DNA of 64,000 bases, from positions 1 through 64,000 of the forward strand of contig JBOFUX010000061.1 in the NCBI GenBank assembly GCA_051652785.1. Reading direction: 5' to 3'. Source of the stretch: JAGNZR01 sp051652785 (GTDB lineage Bacteria > Fusobacteriota > Fusobacteriia > Fusobacteriales > Fusobacteriaceae). The notes beneath the pieces were generated by a model. The model saw only the letters and a list, made by a program, of their open reading frames with translations, was not told the origin of the DNA and ran no database searches. The position numbers were made by a program, and so were the translations under genes. Below are positions 7,385 to 17,381 of the stretch, piece after piece. Every line of letters begins with the position of its first letter. The first letter of the stretch is position 1.

Positions 7385-8461
7385 TTAATGTTCTGCCCCA
7401 TTGACAAAATAAATTCCTATTACCAAAAATAGTAAATTTGGAATCCAACTAGAGATAAACGGGTTAATAAATCCATTTTTACTCATAGCTTCAAAAGTTC
7501 CACCTAATATGTAATATCCATATCCAAAAATAATAGAAATACCTATACTCTTTGCTGAAGAACCTCTTACATACCTACTTCCTAAAGATAATCCTATAAA
7601 ACAAATTACAAAACTTGCAAATGGAAAAGAATACCTTTTAGCTAATTCCTGAGTTAATTCTCCAATATCTTCTCCGATAATTTTAAGTTCTTTCATCTCT
7701 TCTTTTAATTCTTTTATTGTTAATGTTTTTGGATTTTTTCCTAAAGTTATAAACTCATCAGGAGTATTTTTATATCTTTTATCTGAATAGCTCTTGTAAA
7801 AAACTGATTTTTTATTCTCATCATCTGTTATATAAACTTCTTCAAAATTCCAACTCTTTTTTGTTTCATTATAAATTCCTTTTTTTGCAGTTATAATTTT
7901 TTTTATAGAACTAAAATCTGGACTTAACTCTATAATTTGAATATTATCCCCTGTTTTTTCAACTCTATTTATAATATCTATATAATATACAAAACTCTCT
8001 TCACCTCTTAAAAATGCCCCGTGTTTTATAACTGGAACAGTTCTATTAGCTTCATCACTCCCTCTTAAAATTCTTGATTTTTCATAAGCATTTGGTGCTA
8101 TAGTATCACTAATTTTAAATATTATACCTGAAATAAATATAGATATTAATACTGGAAATATTATTATTCTCTTAAAACTTATACCTGATGTTTTAAGAGA
8201 TATTATTTCTAAATTACTAGCCATTATATTCATCGATACAAGCCCACCTAATAAAACTGATAACGGCATTATATCTATTAATATTTTTGGAATAAGTGTT
8301 AACAGATATATTCCAGAATCCCCTATTGTCATTTTTCCATCACTTACAAATTTTATAATTCTGAACACTTGACTAAGCAAAAAAATATTTAAAAAAGCTG
8401 TTAAACTTAGGAGTGTATATTTTATAAAATTTTTGCTTATATGCTTATCTATTTTCTTCAT
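7385..8461 (-). CDS. lptG: LPS export ABC transporter permease, LptG-type (YjgP/YjgQ family)
   Basis: One of two 358-residue YjgP/YjgQ permeases encoded back to back. It has three membrane segments at the N-terminus (about 15-115), a periplasmic beta-jellyroll (about 130-260, including ITAKKGIYNETKKSWNFEEVYI) and three more at the C-terminus. In the Lpt machine, LptF and LptG pair with the LptB ATPase and pass lipopolysaccharide to a periplasmic beta-jellyroll bridge. Naming it LptG rather than LptF rests on its second place in the pair and is tentative. The start codon directly follows the stop of the upstream permease gene. Confidence 0.85.
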   Translation of the reverse strand: MKKIDKHISKNFIKYTLLSLTAFLNIFLLSQVFRIIKFVSDGKMTIGDSGIYLLTLIPKILIDIMPLSVLLGGLVSMNIMASNLEIISLKTSGISFKRIIIFPVLISIFISGIIFKISDTIAPNAYEKSRILRGSDEANRTVPVIKHGAFLRGEESFVYYIDIINRVEKTGDNIQIIELSPDFSSIKKIITAKKGIYNETKKSWNFEEVYITDDENKKSVFYKSYSDKRYKNTPDEFITLGKNPKTLTIKELKEEMKELKIIGEDIGELTQELAKRYSFPFASFVICFIGLSLGSRYVRGSSAKSIGISIIFGYGYYILGGTFEAMSKNGFINPFISSWIPNLLFLVIGIYFVNGAEH

Positions 8462-9538
8462 TTACATCACCTTAGCTTTAGTTTTATACACAACATATGT
8501 TATTACGGCTAATACTGCATTTGAAGTCCAAACACCTATAACACTAGGAACTAAACCTCTATTTGCTAAAATAACACCTATATTTAACATCATTATATAT
8601 GAAAAAATTATCAATAAGCTCAATGCAAAACTTGCTCCTTTTCCACTTCTATGATGACCGTTTGCAAGTAAAACACCAAATATCCCTAATATAATTACTG
8701 AGATAGGAACAGCTATTCTCTTGTTAATCTCTACATTATATTTAATTTTATCTTCTTCAGTATGATTTTTAGATTCTTTTACTAAACCAACTATCCCCAT
8801 GGTTTCTATATTTTTAAGCTTTATTTTCATATCTGTAGCATAAGCAGATAAAGGAATTTTTTTTTCTTTAAATTCACCTCTAACTTCAACAGAACCGTTG
8901 TTTTTAAATTTATAAAATTCTGAGTCTGTAAGAACCATAGCATCATTTTTCCAAAAAGAGTTTTTTCCTACTATAACAGTAGGATAATTAGAATTTTTAT
9001 CTTTTTGAAAAATTAAAACACCTGAAGACACACTATCTTTTTTATCTATTTTATCTATATATATACTAAATTCATCTATATCATCTATAAATGTTTTTTC
9101 TTTCATTTGAAAAATTGGATTTTCAAGTGCAATTTTAGTTGTTATATACTGAAGTTTTTCAAAAGATTTAGGAATGATTAGTTCTTGTAAAAAAAATATA
9201 AATAAAGTTATGATTATTGTCAATTTAATAATGGGTTTTAATATATCTTTTAAACTAAGTCCCATTGAGCTCATAGCTATACTTTCACTATTTCTAGTAA
9301 ATTTAGAAAAAGTTGTCATCACTCCTAAAAATACCCCCATAGGGATAGTTTGAGACAAAATAGGAGGAAAATAAAAAGAAAGTATTCTTAATGTGTCTAC
9401 CAAAGATATACCTCTTACAATTATATTTTCCATCATAGCAACAATAATATCAATAAGAAAAATAAAGGTAAATATAGAAATTCCAAGCAATATAGGTAAC
9501 TTTATTTCTTTTAATATATATTTTTCAACAATTTTCAT
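8462..9538 (-). CDS. lptF: LPS export ABC transporter permease, LptF-type (YjgP/YjgQ family)
   Basis: Same architecture as its neighbour: MKIVEKYILKEI start, three N-terminal membrane helices including the loop SFYFPPILSQTIPMGVFLG, a periplasmic jellyroll (about 125-265, with SFWKNDAMVLTDSEFYKF) and three C-terminal helices beginning RIAVPISVIILGIFGVLLANG. It should form a heterodimer with the product of the following gene. Calling it LptF follows the usual lptF-lptG order and is tentative. The spacing of 9 bp from cvpA and 0 bp to the next gene marks an operon. Confidence 0.85.
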   Translation of the reverse strand: MKIVEKYILKEIKLPILLGISIFTFIFLIDIIVAMMENIIVRGISLVDTLRILSFYFPPILSQTIPMGVFLGVMTTFSKFTRNSESIAMSSMGLSLKDILKPIIKLTIIITLFIFFLQELIIPKSFEKLQYITTKIALENPIFQMKEKTFIDDIDEFSIYIDKIDKKDSVSSGVLIFQKDKNSNYPTVIVGKNSFWKNDAMVLTDSEFYKFKNNGSVEVRGEFKEKKIPLSAYATDMKIKLKNIETMGIVGLVKESKNHTEEDKIKYNVEINKRIAVPISVIILGIFGVLLANGHHRSGKGASFALSLLIIFSYIMMLNIGVILANRGLVPSVIGVWTSNAVLAVITYVVYKTKAKVM

Positions 9539-9547
9539 AAAGTTCTC

Positions 9548-10081
9548 CTATAAAAACTTTTTAATATATTTATCTACTATTTCATCATTTCTTATATCTT
9601 CTAGGCTAATTTTTATTGTTTCTGGAAGATAAGAATAAATAAAAGGTATCATTTTTTCTGAATATGAAACAGCTATACTATTTACATTAAATTTTTCAAA
9701 GTTCGGATATTTTTTTTGTATAATTTTAAATCCTGATATTAAAATTATACAAATAATAATTCCCTTTGTAAGAGATATTATTATTCCACCAAGTCTATTA
9801 AACATTCCTTTTTTCTGTACACTAAAAAATTTATTTAATATTGATGTTAAAATTGATAAACTAATATAGATAGCTATAAATATTAATATATAAATTGTCA
9901 TTTCACTTTCTGCTTTATCTTGAATCTTAAAAAATTTAATCCCAATTGGAGTTAAGTACTTTGCTAAAAACAGATTACCTATCAAACCAAAAATAGAAAT
10001 AAATTGAACAAAAAAACCTAATGAAAACCCTGACATTATAAAAATAATTAAAGTTATTAAAACTATAATATCTATATACAT
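9548..10081 (-). CDS. cvpA: CvpA family membrane protein
   Basis: A 177-residue inner membrane protein with four or five hydrophobic segments (about 3-22, 26-45, 64-84 and 100-125) and a basic, variable C-terminus. The N-terminal pattern DIIVLITLIIFIMSGFSLGF is typical of CvpA (colicin V production) proteins, which have been linked to envelope homeostasis, but the molecular function is not established. It sits one base after the rRNA methyltransferase gene and 9 bp before lptF. Confidence 0.75.
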   Translation of the reverse strand: MYIDIIVLITLIIFIMSGFSLGFFVQFISIFGLIGNLFLAKYLTPIGIKFFKIQDKAESEMTIYILIFIAIYISLSILTSILNKFFSVQKKGMFNRLGGIIISLTKGIIICIILISGFKIIQKKYPNFEKFNVNSIAVSYSEKMIPFIYSYLPETIKISLEDIRNDEIVDKYIKKFL

Positions 10082-10082
10082 A

Positions 10083-11264
10083 TTAGTTACTCACCACTCT
10101 TACCCATAGAGCTTTTAAATATAAACTCTCTGGAATATGAAGTAACCAAGGATGGTCTTCAGGCTGGTAATTTATTCCAATTACTTGAAGTAATTTTCCA
10201 TTTCTTGAAGCTGCCATTCTTGTAACTTCTAAAATATCTTGCATACTTAAATAGTATGCACACGTAATAACACCTAATATTCCACCATTTTCTAGCATTT
10301 TAAAACTTTGGTTACAAAGATTATAGAAAAAATCTCTACCTCTTTCTATATCCATTTTCTTTTTCACTAATGATGGTGGATCTAATGTTATAATATCATA
10401 TTTTTCCTCTCTTTCTGCCATAGTTTTAAGAAGCATAAAAGCATCTCCCTCAGCTGTAGAAAAATTATTTTCAAATGCATTTAATGTATAGTTTTCCCTT
10501 GCTAAATTTAGTGCATGTGGTGCCTTATCCACTGCTACAACTTTTAATGCTCCCTCTTTTAAAGCTGCCATGGAAAATCCACCTGTACTTGAAAAAACAT
10601 CTAAAAATCTTGTATTATGTTTTATATAAGGTCTAATAAATTTTCTTGATTCTCTTTGATCTAAGAAAAAACCTGTCTTTTGACCATCAACAATATCAAT
10701 ATAATATTGAAGTCCATTATCATGCATTATTATTCTTTCAGGTATATCTCCATATATTACTCCTGTCTTTTGTTCAACCCCCTCTAGAGTCCTCTGTTCA
10801 ACATCACTTCTTTCATAAATTCCCTTTGGTTTAAATACTTTTTTTATTGCATTTATTATATCTTGTCTTATTGATTCTATACCTGAATTTCTGAATTGAA
10901 CTGATATATATTTATCAAATTTATCTATAATTAATCCAGGTATTCCATCAGCTTCAGAATAAAACGCTCTTACACAATTTGTTTCTTCTAATAAGTGTTT
11001 TCTTTTTTCATAGGCATTTTTTATTTTTGATAGTATGAACTTGGAATCTATGACTTCTTCTTTTGTTGTAAGAACTCTCACATAAGCTGATGTACCTTCT
11101 GTTACATAACCTCTTGCTATAAATCTCAAGTCTCTCATGCAAACATCTACTATATCACCATTTTTTATTATTCCTTGTGTTGACTGAACATCATCTTTAA
11201 ATATATTTGGATAAAAATTAATTATTTTTTTTTCTTTTCCTTCTTCTAGTATTACTCTTGCCAT
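10083..11264 (-). CDS. Class I SAM-dependent rRNA methyltransferase, RlmI-like
   Basis: Probably methylates a cytosine of 23S rRNA, by analogy with RlmI. An N-terminal PUA domain (MARVILEEG to about residue 75) is followed by an EEHUD-like middle part with RAFYSEADGIPGLIIDKFD and a Rossmann methyltransferase: FLDVFSSTGGFSMAALKEGA (SAM loop), VAVDKAPHAL and the catalytic LDPPSL. The reading frame extends 15 codons further upstream, but AGGAG ten bases before the ATG at 11264 (MARVILEEG, the usual family start) makes that the better start. It follows secF by 44 bp. Confidence 0.87.
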   Translation of the reverse strand: MARVILEEGKEKKIINFYPNIFKDDVQSTQGIIKNGDIVDVCMRDLRFIARGYVTEGTSAYVRVLTTKEEVIDSKFILSKIKNAYEKRKHLLEETNCVRAFYSEADGIPGLIIDKFDKYISVQFRNSGIESIRQDIINAIKKVFKPKGIYERSDVEQRTLEGVEQKTGVIYGDIPERIIMHDNGLQYYIDIVDGQKTGFFLDQRESRKFIRPYIKHNTRFLDVFSSTGGFSMAALKEGALKVVAVDKAPHALNLARENYTLNAFENNFSTAEGDAFMLLKTMAEREEKYDIITLDPPSLVKKKMDIERGRDFFYNLCNQSFKMLENGGILGVITCAYYLSMQDILEVTRMAASRNGKLLQVIGINYQPEDHPWLLHIPESLYLKALWVRVVSN

Positions 11265-11308
11265 TTTTTCATTTCTCCTATTAATTTTTTTTTTAAATTT
11301 CGAAATCA

Positions 11309-12247
11309 TTAAACGACTATTTTTTCTTTATAATCCTCATCTTCTTCTTTGAATTCTATGCTACCTTTTCCATCTCTATCTTTATCTACTAAATAGATAA
11401 TTGGTGCTGCTATAAATATTGAAGAATATGACCCTGCAATTACACCTACTATTAATGTAACTATAAAAGTTTTAAGAGAATCACCTCCAAAAATTAAAAT
11501 AGCAAAAGCTGCTAGTAACGTGGTAAGTGAAGTATTTACGGATCTTACCATAACATCATTTAAACTTATATTTAAAATTTCTCCAAAGGTAGCTCCTCTT
11601 TTATTTTTATCTCTTAACTTTTCTCTTATTCTGTCATAAATAATTATAGTATCGTTTATAGAATAACCTAGAATAGTTAATACTGCTGCTATAAACTCTG
11701 TATTTATTTCATAACCTAAAAATGCAATTACTCCAAGAGCTATGATAACATCATGTAATAGTGCGATAATAGAAGCTATTGCAAAGACAAACTCATATCT
11801 AACTGTTACATAAATTACAATTAATACTGATCCTATAATTAAAGAATAAATAGCAGCTTCTTTTAAATCTTTTCCTACACTAGCACCTACTTTTTCTGTT
11901 TTTTCTAATTTATATTCTCCTAATACTTTCATTTTTTCAATAAAGTTTTCTTTATCAGATTCAGTCATTTCTTGAGTTCTGATTATTACAGTATTATCCT
12001 CTGATAATTGAACTTTTCTAGATTTAGAATCTAAGTGTTGAATTTCACTAGCTAAAGTATCTAAATGTATATTTATCTCATGTAAGGTAATTTCTTTTTC
12101 AAACTTAAATTGAAAAAGATTTCCTCCAGAAAAATCTATTCCATAATTTAAACCTTTTGTGAAAAGAGCTGTAAGTGCAAGAATAACCGCAATTACACTA
12201 ATACTTACATACAATTTACTTCTTTTTATTATATCTATATTACGCAT
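11309..12247 (-). CDS. secF: Protein translocase subunit SecF
   Basis: Works with SecD to pull preproteins through SecYEG using the proton-motive force. The 312 residues contain the N-terminal membrane helix, the GLNYGIDFSGGNLFQFKF signature (28-45), a small periplasmic domain, and five further helices with the conserved GYSINDTIIIYDRIRE motif. The start overlaps the end of secD by 8 bp, so translation is likely coupled. Confidence 0.95.
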   Translation of the reverse strand: MRNIDIIKRSKLYVSISVIAVILALTALFTKGLNYGIDFSGGNLFQFKFEKEITLHEINIHLDTLASEIQHLDSKSRKVQLSEDNTVIIRTQEMTESDKENFIEKMKVLGEYKLEKTEKVGASVGKDLKEAAIYSLIIGSVLIVIYVTVRYEFVFAIASIIALLHDVIIALGVIAFLGYEINTEFIAAVLTILGYSINDTIIIYDRIREKLRDKNKRGATFGEILNISLNDVMVRSVNTSLTTLLAAFAILIFGGDSLKTFIVTLIVGVIAGSYSSIFIAAPIIYLVDKDRDGKGSIEFKEEDEDYKEKIVV

Positions 12248-13475
12248 TTTTATTCCCCCTTTTCACTCCAAATAACTCTGATTTTTTAAGTCCAAATATT
12301 TCAACAAAAGCTATTAGCATAACTTTTGTTAAAGTTAACGCTGTAAACATTGAGGCTATTGCTCCTATTGTAAGAGTTATTGCAAATCCTTTTACTGCTC
12401 CTGTTCCAAATATAAATAAAATTGTAGTTATAATTAGTGTCGTTATTTGACCATCTAGTATAGAAGAGAATCCTTTACTAAATCCTAAATTTATCGCTCC
12501 AATTATGTTATTTCCAAGTCTTAACTCATCTTTTATTCTTTCAAAGATAATTACATTTACATCTACTGCCATTCCAACAGACAAAATTATCCCCGCTATT
12601 CCAGGAAGAGTTAGTGTAGCATCTATAAAATTCAATGCTCCAAATGTTATAAGACCAAAAGCACCTAGTGCAAGTACTGCTATTATTCCTGGAAGTCTAT
12701 ATAAAAATATCATAAATATCCCAATAAGAATAACTGCAAGTATTCCTGCGTCTCCACTTTTCTTTATCGACTCTTCTCCAAGTGAGGCTCCCACTGTTCT
12801 TGTTTCGATTATCTCCGCTTTTACTGGAAGTGCCCCTGCATTTAATAAAGTTGCAGTTGCTTTTGCTTCCTCCACTGTATAAGTTCCTGTTATTACTCCA
12901 TTTCCACCAGGTATTTCAGAGTTTATCATTGGAGCAGTCTGTACCGCTCCATCTAAAGTTATAGCTAGTCTTTTTCCTATATTATCTCTTGTTATTTGTG
13001 CAAATTTAACTGCTCCTTCTGTTGTCATTTCAAATTGTATTTGAGGTCTTCCTAATTTATCATAAGAAACTCCTGATTTTTTTAGGGCAGCTCCTGTTAG
13101 AAGAGTCTCTCCTAAACTTTCATCAGCATTCATTATTTTAAATTCCATAAGTGCTGTCTTTCCTATTAATTTTATTGCTTCTTCTGTATCTTTTACTCCA
13201 GGTAGTTCAATTATAACTCTATTACTCCCTGTTTTTTGAACAACTGATTCAGCAACTCCAAGTCCATTTATCCTTCTATCCAATACCTCAACTAATCTAT
13301 CCATAGCTTCGGTATCAAGAGCCACACCTTCCACCTCTGGGCTTGCTTCTAAAACTACATAAACTCCCCCTTTTAAATCTAATCCTAATTTTATAGGTTT
13401 CTTAAATGTTAACCAAGCGGCTCCAAGTATCACTAAGAATACTAATAAAAGTTTTATTAAAATTGCTTTTTTCAT
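12240..13475 (-). CDS. secD: Protein translocase subunit SecD
   Basis: Partner of SecF. At 411 residues it is a compact SecD: first membrane helix (6-24), KLGLDLKGGVYVVLEASPE, the P1 region with VEVLDRRINGLGVAE and VIIELPGVKDTEEA, then five C-terminal helices with VDVNVIIFERIKDELR. It lacks the longer periplasmic head of the E. coli protein (about 615 residues). Good GGAGGAAG ribosome binding site. Confidence 0.95.
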   Translation of the reverse strand: MKKAILIKLLLVFLVILGAAWLTFKKPIKLGLDLKGGVYVVLEASPEVEGVALDTEAMDRLVEVLDRRINGLGVAESVVQKTGSNRVIIELPGVKDTEEAIKLIGKTALMEFKIMNADESLGETLLTGAALKKSGVSYDKLGRPQIQFEMTTEGAVKFAQITRDNIGKRLAITLDGAVQTAPMINSEIPGGNGVITGTYTVEEAKATATLLNAGALPVKAEIIETRTVGASLGEESIKKSGDAGILAVILIGIFMIFLYRLPGIIAVLALGAFGLITFGALNFIDATLTLPGIAGIILSVGMAVDVNVIIFERIKDELRLGNNIIGAINLGFSKGFSSILDGQITTLIITTILFIFGTGAVKGFAITLTIGAIASMFTALTLTKVMLIAFVEIFGLKKSELFGVKRGNKNA

Positions 13476-13495
13476 TCTTCCTCCAAATAATTATT

Positions 13496-13915
13496 TTATC
13501 TTTTTCCATCTAAAAAAGTTTGTAATATAATCGCTGCTGCTACTTTATCAACTAATTTTCTTTTCTCTAAAGCCCCTTTACTTCCCATTTCTGTTAATAT
13601 TCTATCTGCAGAAACAGTGGTCAATCTTTCATCTATTTCAAAAATTTCTAGTCCTTCTATATTTCTTTTTAGTTTAGCTAGATATTCTCTTACTTTTTCT
13701 ACTTGTCTTTTTTCTGTCCCATCTAAACTTTTAGGTATCCCTACTACTAATTTTTTAGTTTGCTCTATTTCACAAAGTTCTTTAATTCTAGGTACAGATT
13801 TTGTTTTTTTTCTATTAATAACCTCTAAAGGAGTAGCAAACATCCCTAATCTATCCGATCTTGCCACGCCTATTCGTACATCTCCTATATCTAAAGCTAG
13901 ATATTTTTTATCCAC
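13496..13915 (-). CDS. ruvX: Putative pre-16S rRNA nuclease / Holliday junction resolvase YqgF (RuvX)
   Basis: A 139-residue RNase-H-fold protein: LALDIGDVRIGVARSD (6-21, first catalytic Asp), VVGIPKSLDGTEKRQ, EIDERLTT (second acidic residue) and the C-terminal KVAAAIILQTFLD (third Asp is in KLVDKVAA). The family is involved in 16S rRNA 5' end maturation and was first proposed as a resolvase. The start is GTG. It directly follows alaS, a very common gene order. Confidence 0.9.
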   Translation of the reverse strand: MDKKYLALDIGDVRIGVARSDRLGMFATPLEVINRKKTKSVPRIKELCEIEQTKKLVVGIPKSLDGTEKRQVEKVREYLAKLKRNIEGLEIFEIDERLTTVSADRILTEMGSKGALEKRKLVDKVAAAIILQTFLDGKR

Positions 13916-13955
13916 AAAACACTTCCCACAATCACTTTTTTATTCTATAAATATT

Positions 13956-16562
13956 TTATAAACTTTTTTTTAATATATCTTTTAATAAATTTACTGCTTT
14001 TTCCACTTGAGATCCATCTTTTCCACCAGCTTGAGCAAAATCTGGTCTTCCACCGCCATTACCTCCAGCTAATATTGCAGCTTCTCTTACTAAATCTCCA
14101 GCCTTTATCTTGAAAATTAAATCCTTTGTAACTCCAACAGCAAAAATAGCTTTTTCTATATCACTACCTAAAATAACAATACAGCTACCTAATTTATCTT
14201 TAGCTTTATCAACTATTTCTCTTAGATATTCAGCATCTTTCCCTTTAAAAGTTTTTATTAATACTTTTACCCCATTTATTTCCTCTAAAGAATTAAACAT
14301 GGAGTCCGCTTCATATGAAGCTAATTTAGATTTTAATTTTTCTATTTCTTTTTCACTATTTCTTAATTGCTCAACAGTTAATTTTACTCTCTCTTCTAAT
14401 GAATCTAAATCTGTTTTTAATATTTTAGCTGATTTTCTTGCTATCTTTTCATAGGTAAAAAATGATTCGTAAGCAGTGTATCCAGTTTGGGCTTCAATTC
14501 TTCTTACTCCTGCTGCAACCCCTGATTCACTTATTATATTGAAAATAGCAATATTTGAAATATTTTTCACATGAATTCCACCGCAAAGTTCAATTGAGTA
14601 ATCGTCTATATTTATCACTCTTACTTTATCGCCATATTTATCTTCAAATAGTGCAACTGCTCCTTCTTTTTTTGCTTCTTCTTGAGACATTTCCTTAACC
14701 ATTACATTTAAACCTTCTGCTATTTTAGTATTTATTATTTTCTCTATGAATTCTATCTGTTCTTCTTTTAAGGCTTCATAGTGAGTAAAATCGAATCTTA
14801 ATTTATCCACATCAACTATTGAACCCGCTTGCTGTACATGATCACCTAAAACCTCTTTTAATGCCTTATGAAGTAAGTGAGTAGCAGTATGATTTCTAGA
14901 AATATAATTTCTTCTTCTCTCATCAACCATTAAATTAACAATTGAACCTTCTTTTAAATTTTCTACCCCTTCTATAACTTCAACTATATGAATAAATATA
15001 TCTTTTTGCTTTTGAACATCTAAAACTTTACAAGTTACTCCTTGACCACTAATTATTCCACCATCTGAAACTTGTCCTCCTGACTCTGCATAAAAAGGTG
15101 TTTTATCAAAAATAAGAATAAATTTTCCGTCATCTTTTTTTCTTGAACTTAATATTTTCGCTTCTGTTTTAGTTAGTGAATATCCTAAAAACTCTGTTTT
15201 CCCATATTCATCATAAAACTTTTCTATAAAACTATCTTGACCTTTTTCCATTACTACTTTTCTTGAAGATCTTGCTTTTTCCTTTTGTTTTTCCATTTTC
15301 TCATCAAATTCTTCTCTTAAAAGAGTGATATTTTCACACTGACAAATTTCCTCTGTTAATTCAAAAGGGAATCCAAAAGTATCATAAAGTTTAAATGAAA
15401 TATCCCCTGATAACTTTGTTTCTCCATTTTCTTTTAATGTTTTAATTTCATTTGTTACAAGATGAATCCCCTGATCTAAAGTTTTAGAAAAACTTTCCTC
15501 TTCTATTCTAACAATTTTCTTTATACGGTTTAAATTTGTTTTTAGTTCAGGATAAGCTCCGTTCATAAGTTCTACCACTTTATCCACCATTTTAAACATA
15601 AAGTTTTCTTTTATCCCTAAAACTCTACCGTGTCTTACAGCTCTTCTTAAAATTCTTCTAAGAACATAACCTCTTCCTTCATATGATGGAACAACTCCAT
15701 CATTTACTAAAAATGTAATAGCTCTTGCATGGTCTGTTATTACTTTCAAAGAAAAATCAATTTCTTTATTTTCTCCATATTTTGTCCCTGTTAATTCCCC
15801 TGCTCTTTCTACTATTGGAAATATTAAATCTGTCTCAAAGTTATTGCTTTTACCTTGAACTATAGCTGCAACTCTTTCTAATCCCGCTCCTGTATCTATA
15901 TTTTTTTTAGGTAAGGGCTCTAATGTTCCATCATCTTTTCTATTCCACTCTGTAAATACTAAATTCCATATTTCTATAAATCTATTATCTGTTCCTGGAT
16001 CTCCTAATTTAGAATTTTCATCTCCACCATAAGCTACACCTAAATCTACATGAAGTTCTGAACAAGGTCCACATGATCCTGTTGGTCCTGCTGACCACCA
16101 GTTTTCATCTTCACCCATTCTTACTATTCTTTCCTTTGGAAAATTACATTTTTCTATCCAAATTTTTTCTGCTTCATCATCTGTTGTAAATACCGAAATC
16201 CACATTTTATCCTTACTTAATCCTAAAACTTCTGTAATAAATTCCCATGACCATAGTATTGCTTCTTCTTTAAAATAATCTCCAAATGAAAAATTTCCTA
16301 ACATTTCAAAAAATGTGTGATGTCTTGCTGTTCTTCCTACATTTTCCAAATCATTTGTTCGGATACATTTTTGATAAGTTGTAATTCTTGGATATGGAGC
16401 TTGTTTTTGCCCTAAAAAATATGGTTTAAATGGTACCATTCCCGCTACTGTTAATAATAGTGAAGGATCGTCTGGTATTAATGACGCACTTTCAAAATGC
16501 TTATGTTGTTTTTCTCTAAAAAATTCTATAAATTGTTTTCTAATTTCACTTCCTGTTAACAT
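13956..16562 (-). CDS. alaS: Alanine--tRNA ligase
   Basis: Charges tRNA-Ala and edits misactivated Ser and Gly. The full-length 868-residue protein has the class II catalytic domain (EIRKQFIEFF start, VGRTARHHTFFEMLGNFSFG near 57-76, GAGLERVAAIVQG), the tRNA-binding middle part, the editing domain with HTATHLLHK and CGGIHV zinc/editing motifs, and the C-terminal C-Ala domain ending GGGRPDFAQAGGKDGS. AAGGAG lies eight bases before the ATG. A (TTTA)10 repeat sits 39 bp upstream of this site, between lptB and alaS, and could influence expression. Confidence 0.97.
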   Translation of the reverse strand: MLTGSEIRKQFIEFFREKQHKHFESASLIPDDPSLLLTVAGMVPFKPYFLGQKQAPYPRITTYQKCIRTNDLENVGRTARHHTFFEMLGNFSFGDYFKEEAILWSWEFITEVLGLSKDKMWISVFTTDDEAEKIWIEKCNFPKERIVRMGEDENWWSAGPTGSCGPCSELHVDLGVAYGGDENSKLGDPGTDNRFIEIWNLVFTEWNRKDDGTLEPLPKKNIDTGAGLERVAAIVQGKSNNFETDLIFPIVERAGELTGTKYGENKEIDFSLKVITDHARAITFLVNDGVVPSYEGRGYVLRRILRRAVRHGRVLGIKENFMFKMVDKVVELMNGAYPELKTNLNRIKKIVRIEEESFSKTLDQGIHLVTNEIKTLKENGETKLSGDISFKLYDTFGFPFELTEEICQCENITLLREEFDEKMEKQKEKARSSRKVVMEKGQDSFIEKFYDEYGKTEFLGYSLTKTEAKILSSRKKDDGKFILIFDKTPFYAESGGQVSDGGIISGQGVTCKVLDVQKQKDIFIHIVEVIEGVENLKEGSIVNLMVDERRRNYISRNHTATHLLHKALKEVLGDHVQQAGSIVDVDKLRFDFTHYEALKEEQIEFIEKIINTKIAEGLNVMVKEMSQEEAKKEGAVALFEDKYGDKVRVINIDDYSIELCGGIHVKNISNIAIFNIISESGVAAGVRRIEAQTGYTAYESFFTYEKIARKSAKILKTDLDSLEERVKLTVEQLRNSEKEIEKLKSKLASYEADSMFNSLEEINGVKVLIKTFKGKDAEYLREIVDKAKDKLGSCIVILGSDIEKAIFAVGVTKDLIFKIKAGDLVREAAILAGGNGGGRPDFAQAGGKDGSQVEKAVNLLKDILKKSL

Positions 16563-16598
16563 CTTATTTACTCCTTATTTTATATAATAATCAATTAT

Positions 16599-16642
<44 letters not shown>

Positions 16643-16644
16643 CC

Positions 16645-17370
16645 CTAATCTAACTTAAAATTTTCACCTAAGTATATTTTTCTTGCTAGTTCACTCTCTT
16701 CAATTTCTTTTGGTGTTCCGTGAATTAAAACTTTTCCTTCAGCCATTATATAAGCTTTATCTGTTATACTCAAAGTTTCTCTAACTGAATGATCTGTTAT
16801 TAATATTCCTAATCCTTTCTTTTTTAAATAAAGAATTATTTGCTGAATATCCTCAACTGCTATTGGATCTACCCCTGCAAACGGTTCATCCAAAAGAATA
16901 AAATCTGGATTATTTGCTATGGTTCTAGCTATTTCCACTCTTCTTCTTTCTCCACCAGAAAGAGAAAATCCTAAAGATTTTCTTACTTTTAAAAGTTTAA
17001 ACTCTTCTAAAAGACTCTCCATTTTCTCATCTTGTGTCTTTTTATCGTAATTTTTCATTTCTAAAATAGCACAAAGATTTTCTTCAACTGTTAAATTTCT
17101 AAATATAGAAGGTTCTTGAGCTAAATAACCAATACCCATATTAGATCTTTTATATATCGGACTATCTGTTATATCTTGTTCACTACATAGTACCTTTCCT
17201 GAATTTGGTTTTACTATTCCTGTTATCATATAGAATGTTGTTGTTTTCCCTGCACCATTAGGTCCTAATAATCCTACTATTTGACCTTTAGCCACTTCTA
17301 TACTAACATTATCTACAACTTTTCTATTTTTATATGACTTAGATAGATTCTCTGCTGTTAAATTTATCAC
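16645..17370 (-). CDS. lptB: LPS export ABC transporter ATPase LptB
   Basis: Energises lipopolysaccharide extraction by LptF/LptG. The 241 residues contain GLLGPNGAGKTTTFYMITG (Walker A, from about 33), the Q-loop in YLAQEPSIFRNLTVEENL, the signature LSGGERRRVEIAR and Walker B LLDEPFAGVDPIAV. These are the LptB-specific forms (GERRR, FAGVDPIAV). The start codon is GTG, seven bases after AGGAG. It follows the LptC/OstA gene by 11 bp. Its permeases are encoded 7 kb downstream in the same run. Confidence 0.95.
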   Translation of the reverse strand: MINLTAENLSKSYKNRKVVDNVSIEVAKGQIVGLLGPNGAGKTTTFYMITGIVKPNSGKVLCSEQDITDSPIYKRSNMGIGYLAQEPSIFRNLTVEENLCAILEMKNYDKKTQDEKMESLLEEFKLLKVRKSLGFSLSGGERRRVEIARTIANNPDFILLDEPFAGVDPIAVEDIQQIILYLKKKGLGILITDHSVRETLSITDKAYIMAEGKVLIHGTPKEIEESELARKIYLGENFKLD

Positions 17371-17381
17371 ACGAAACTCCT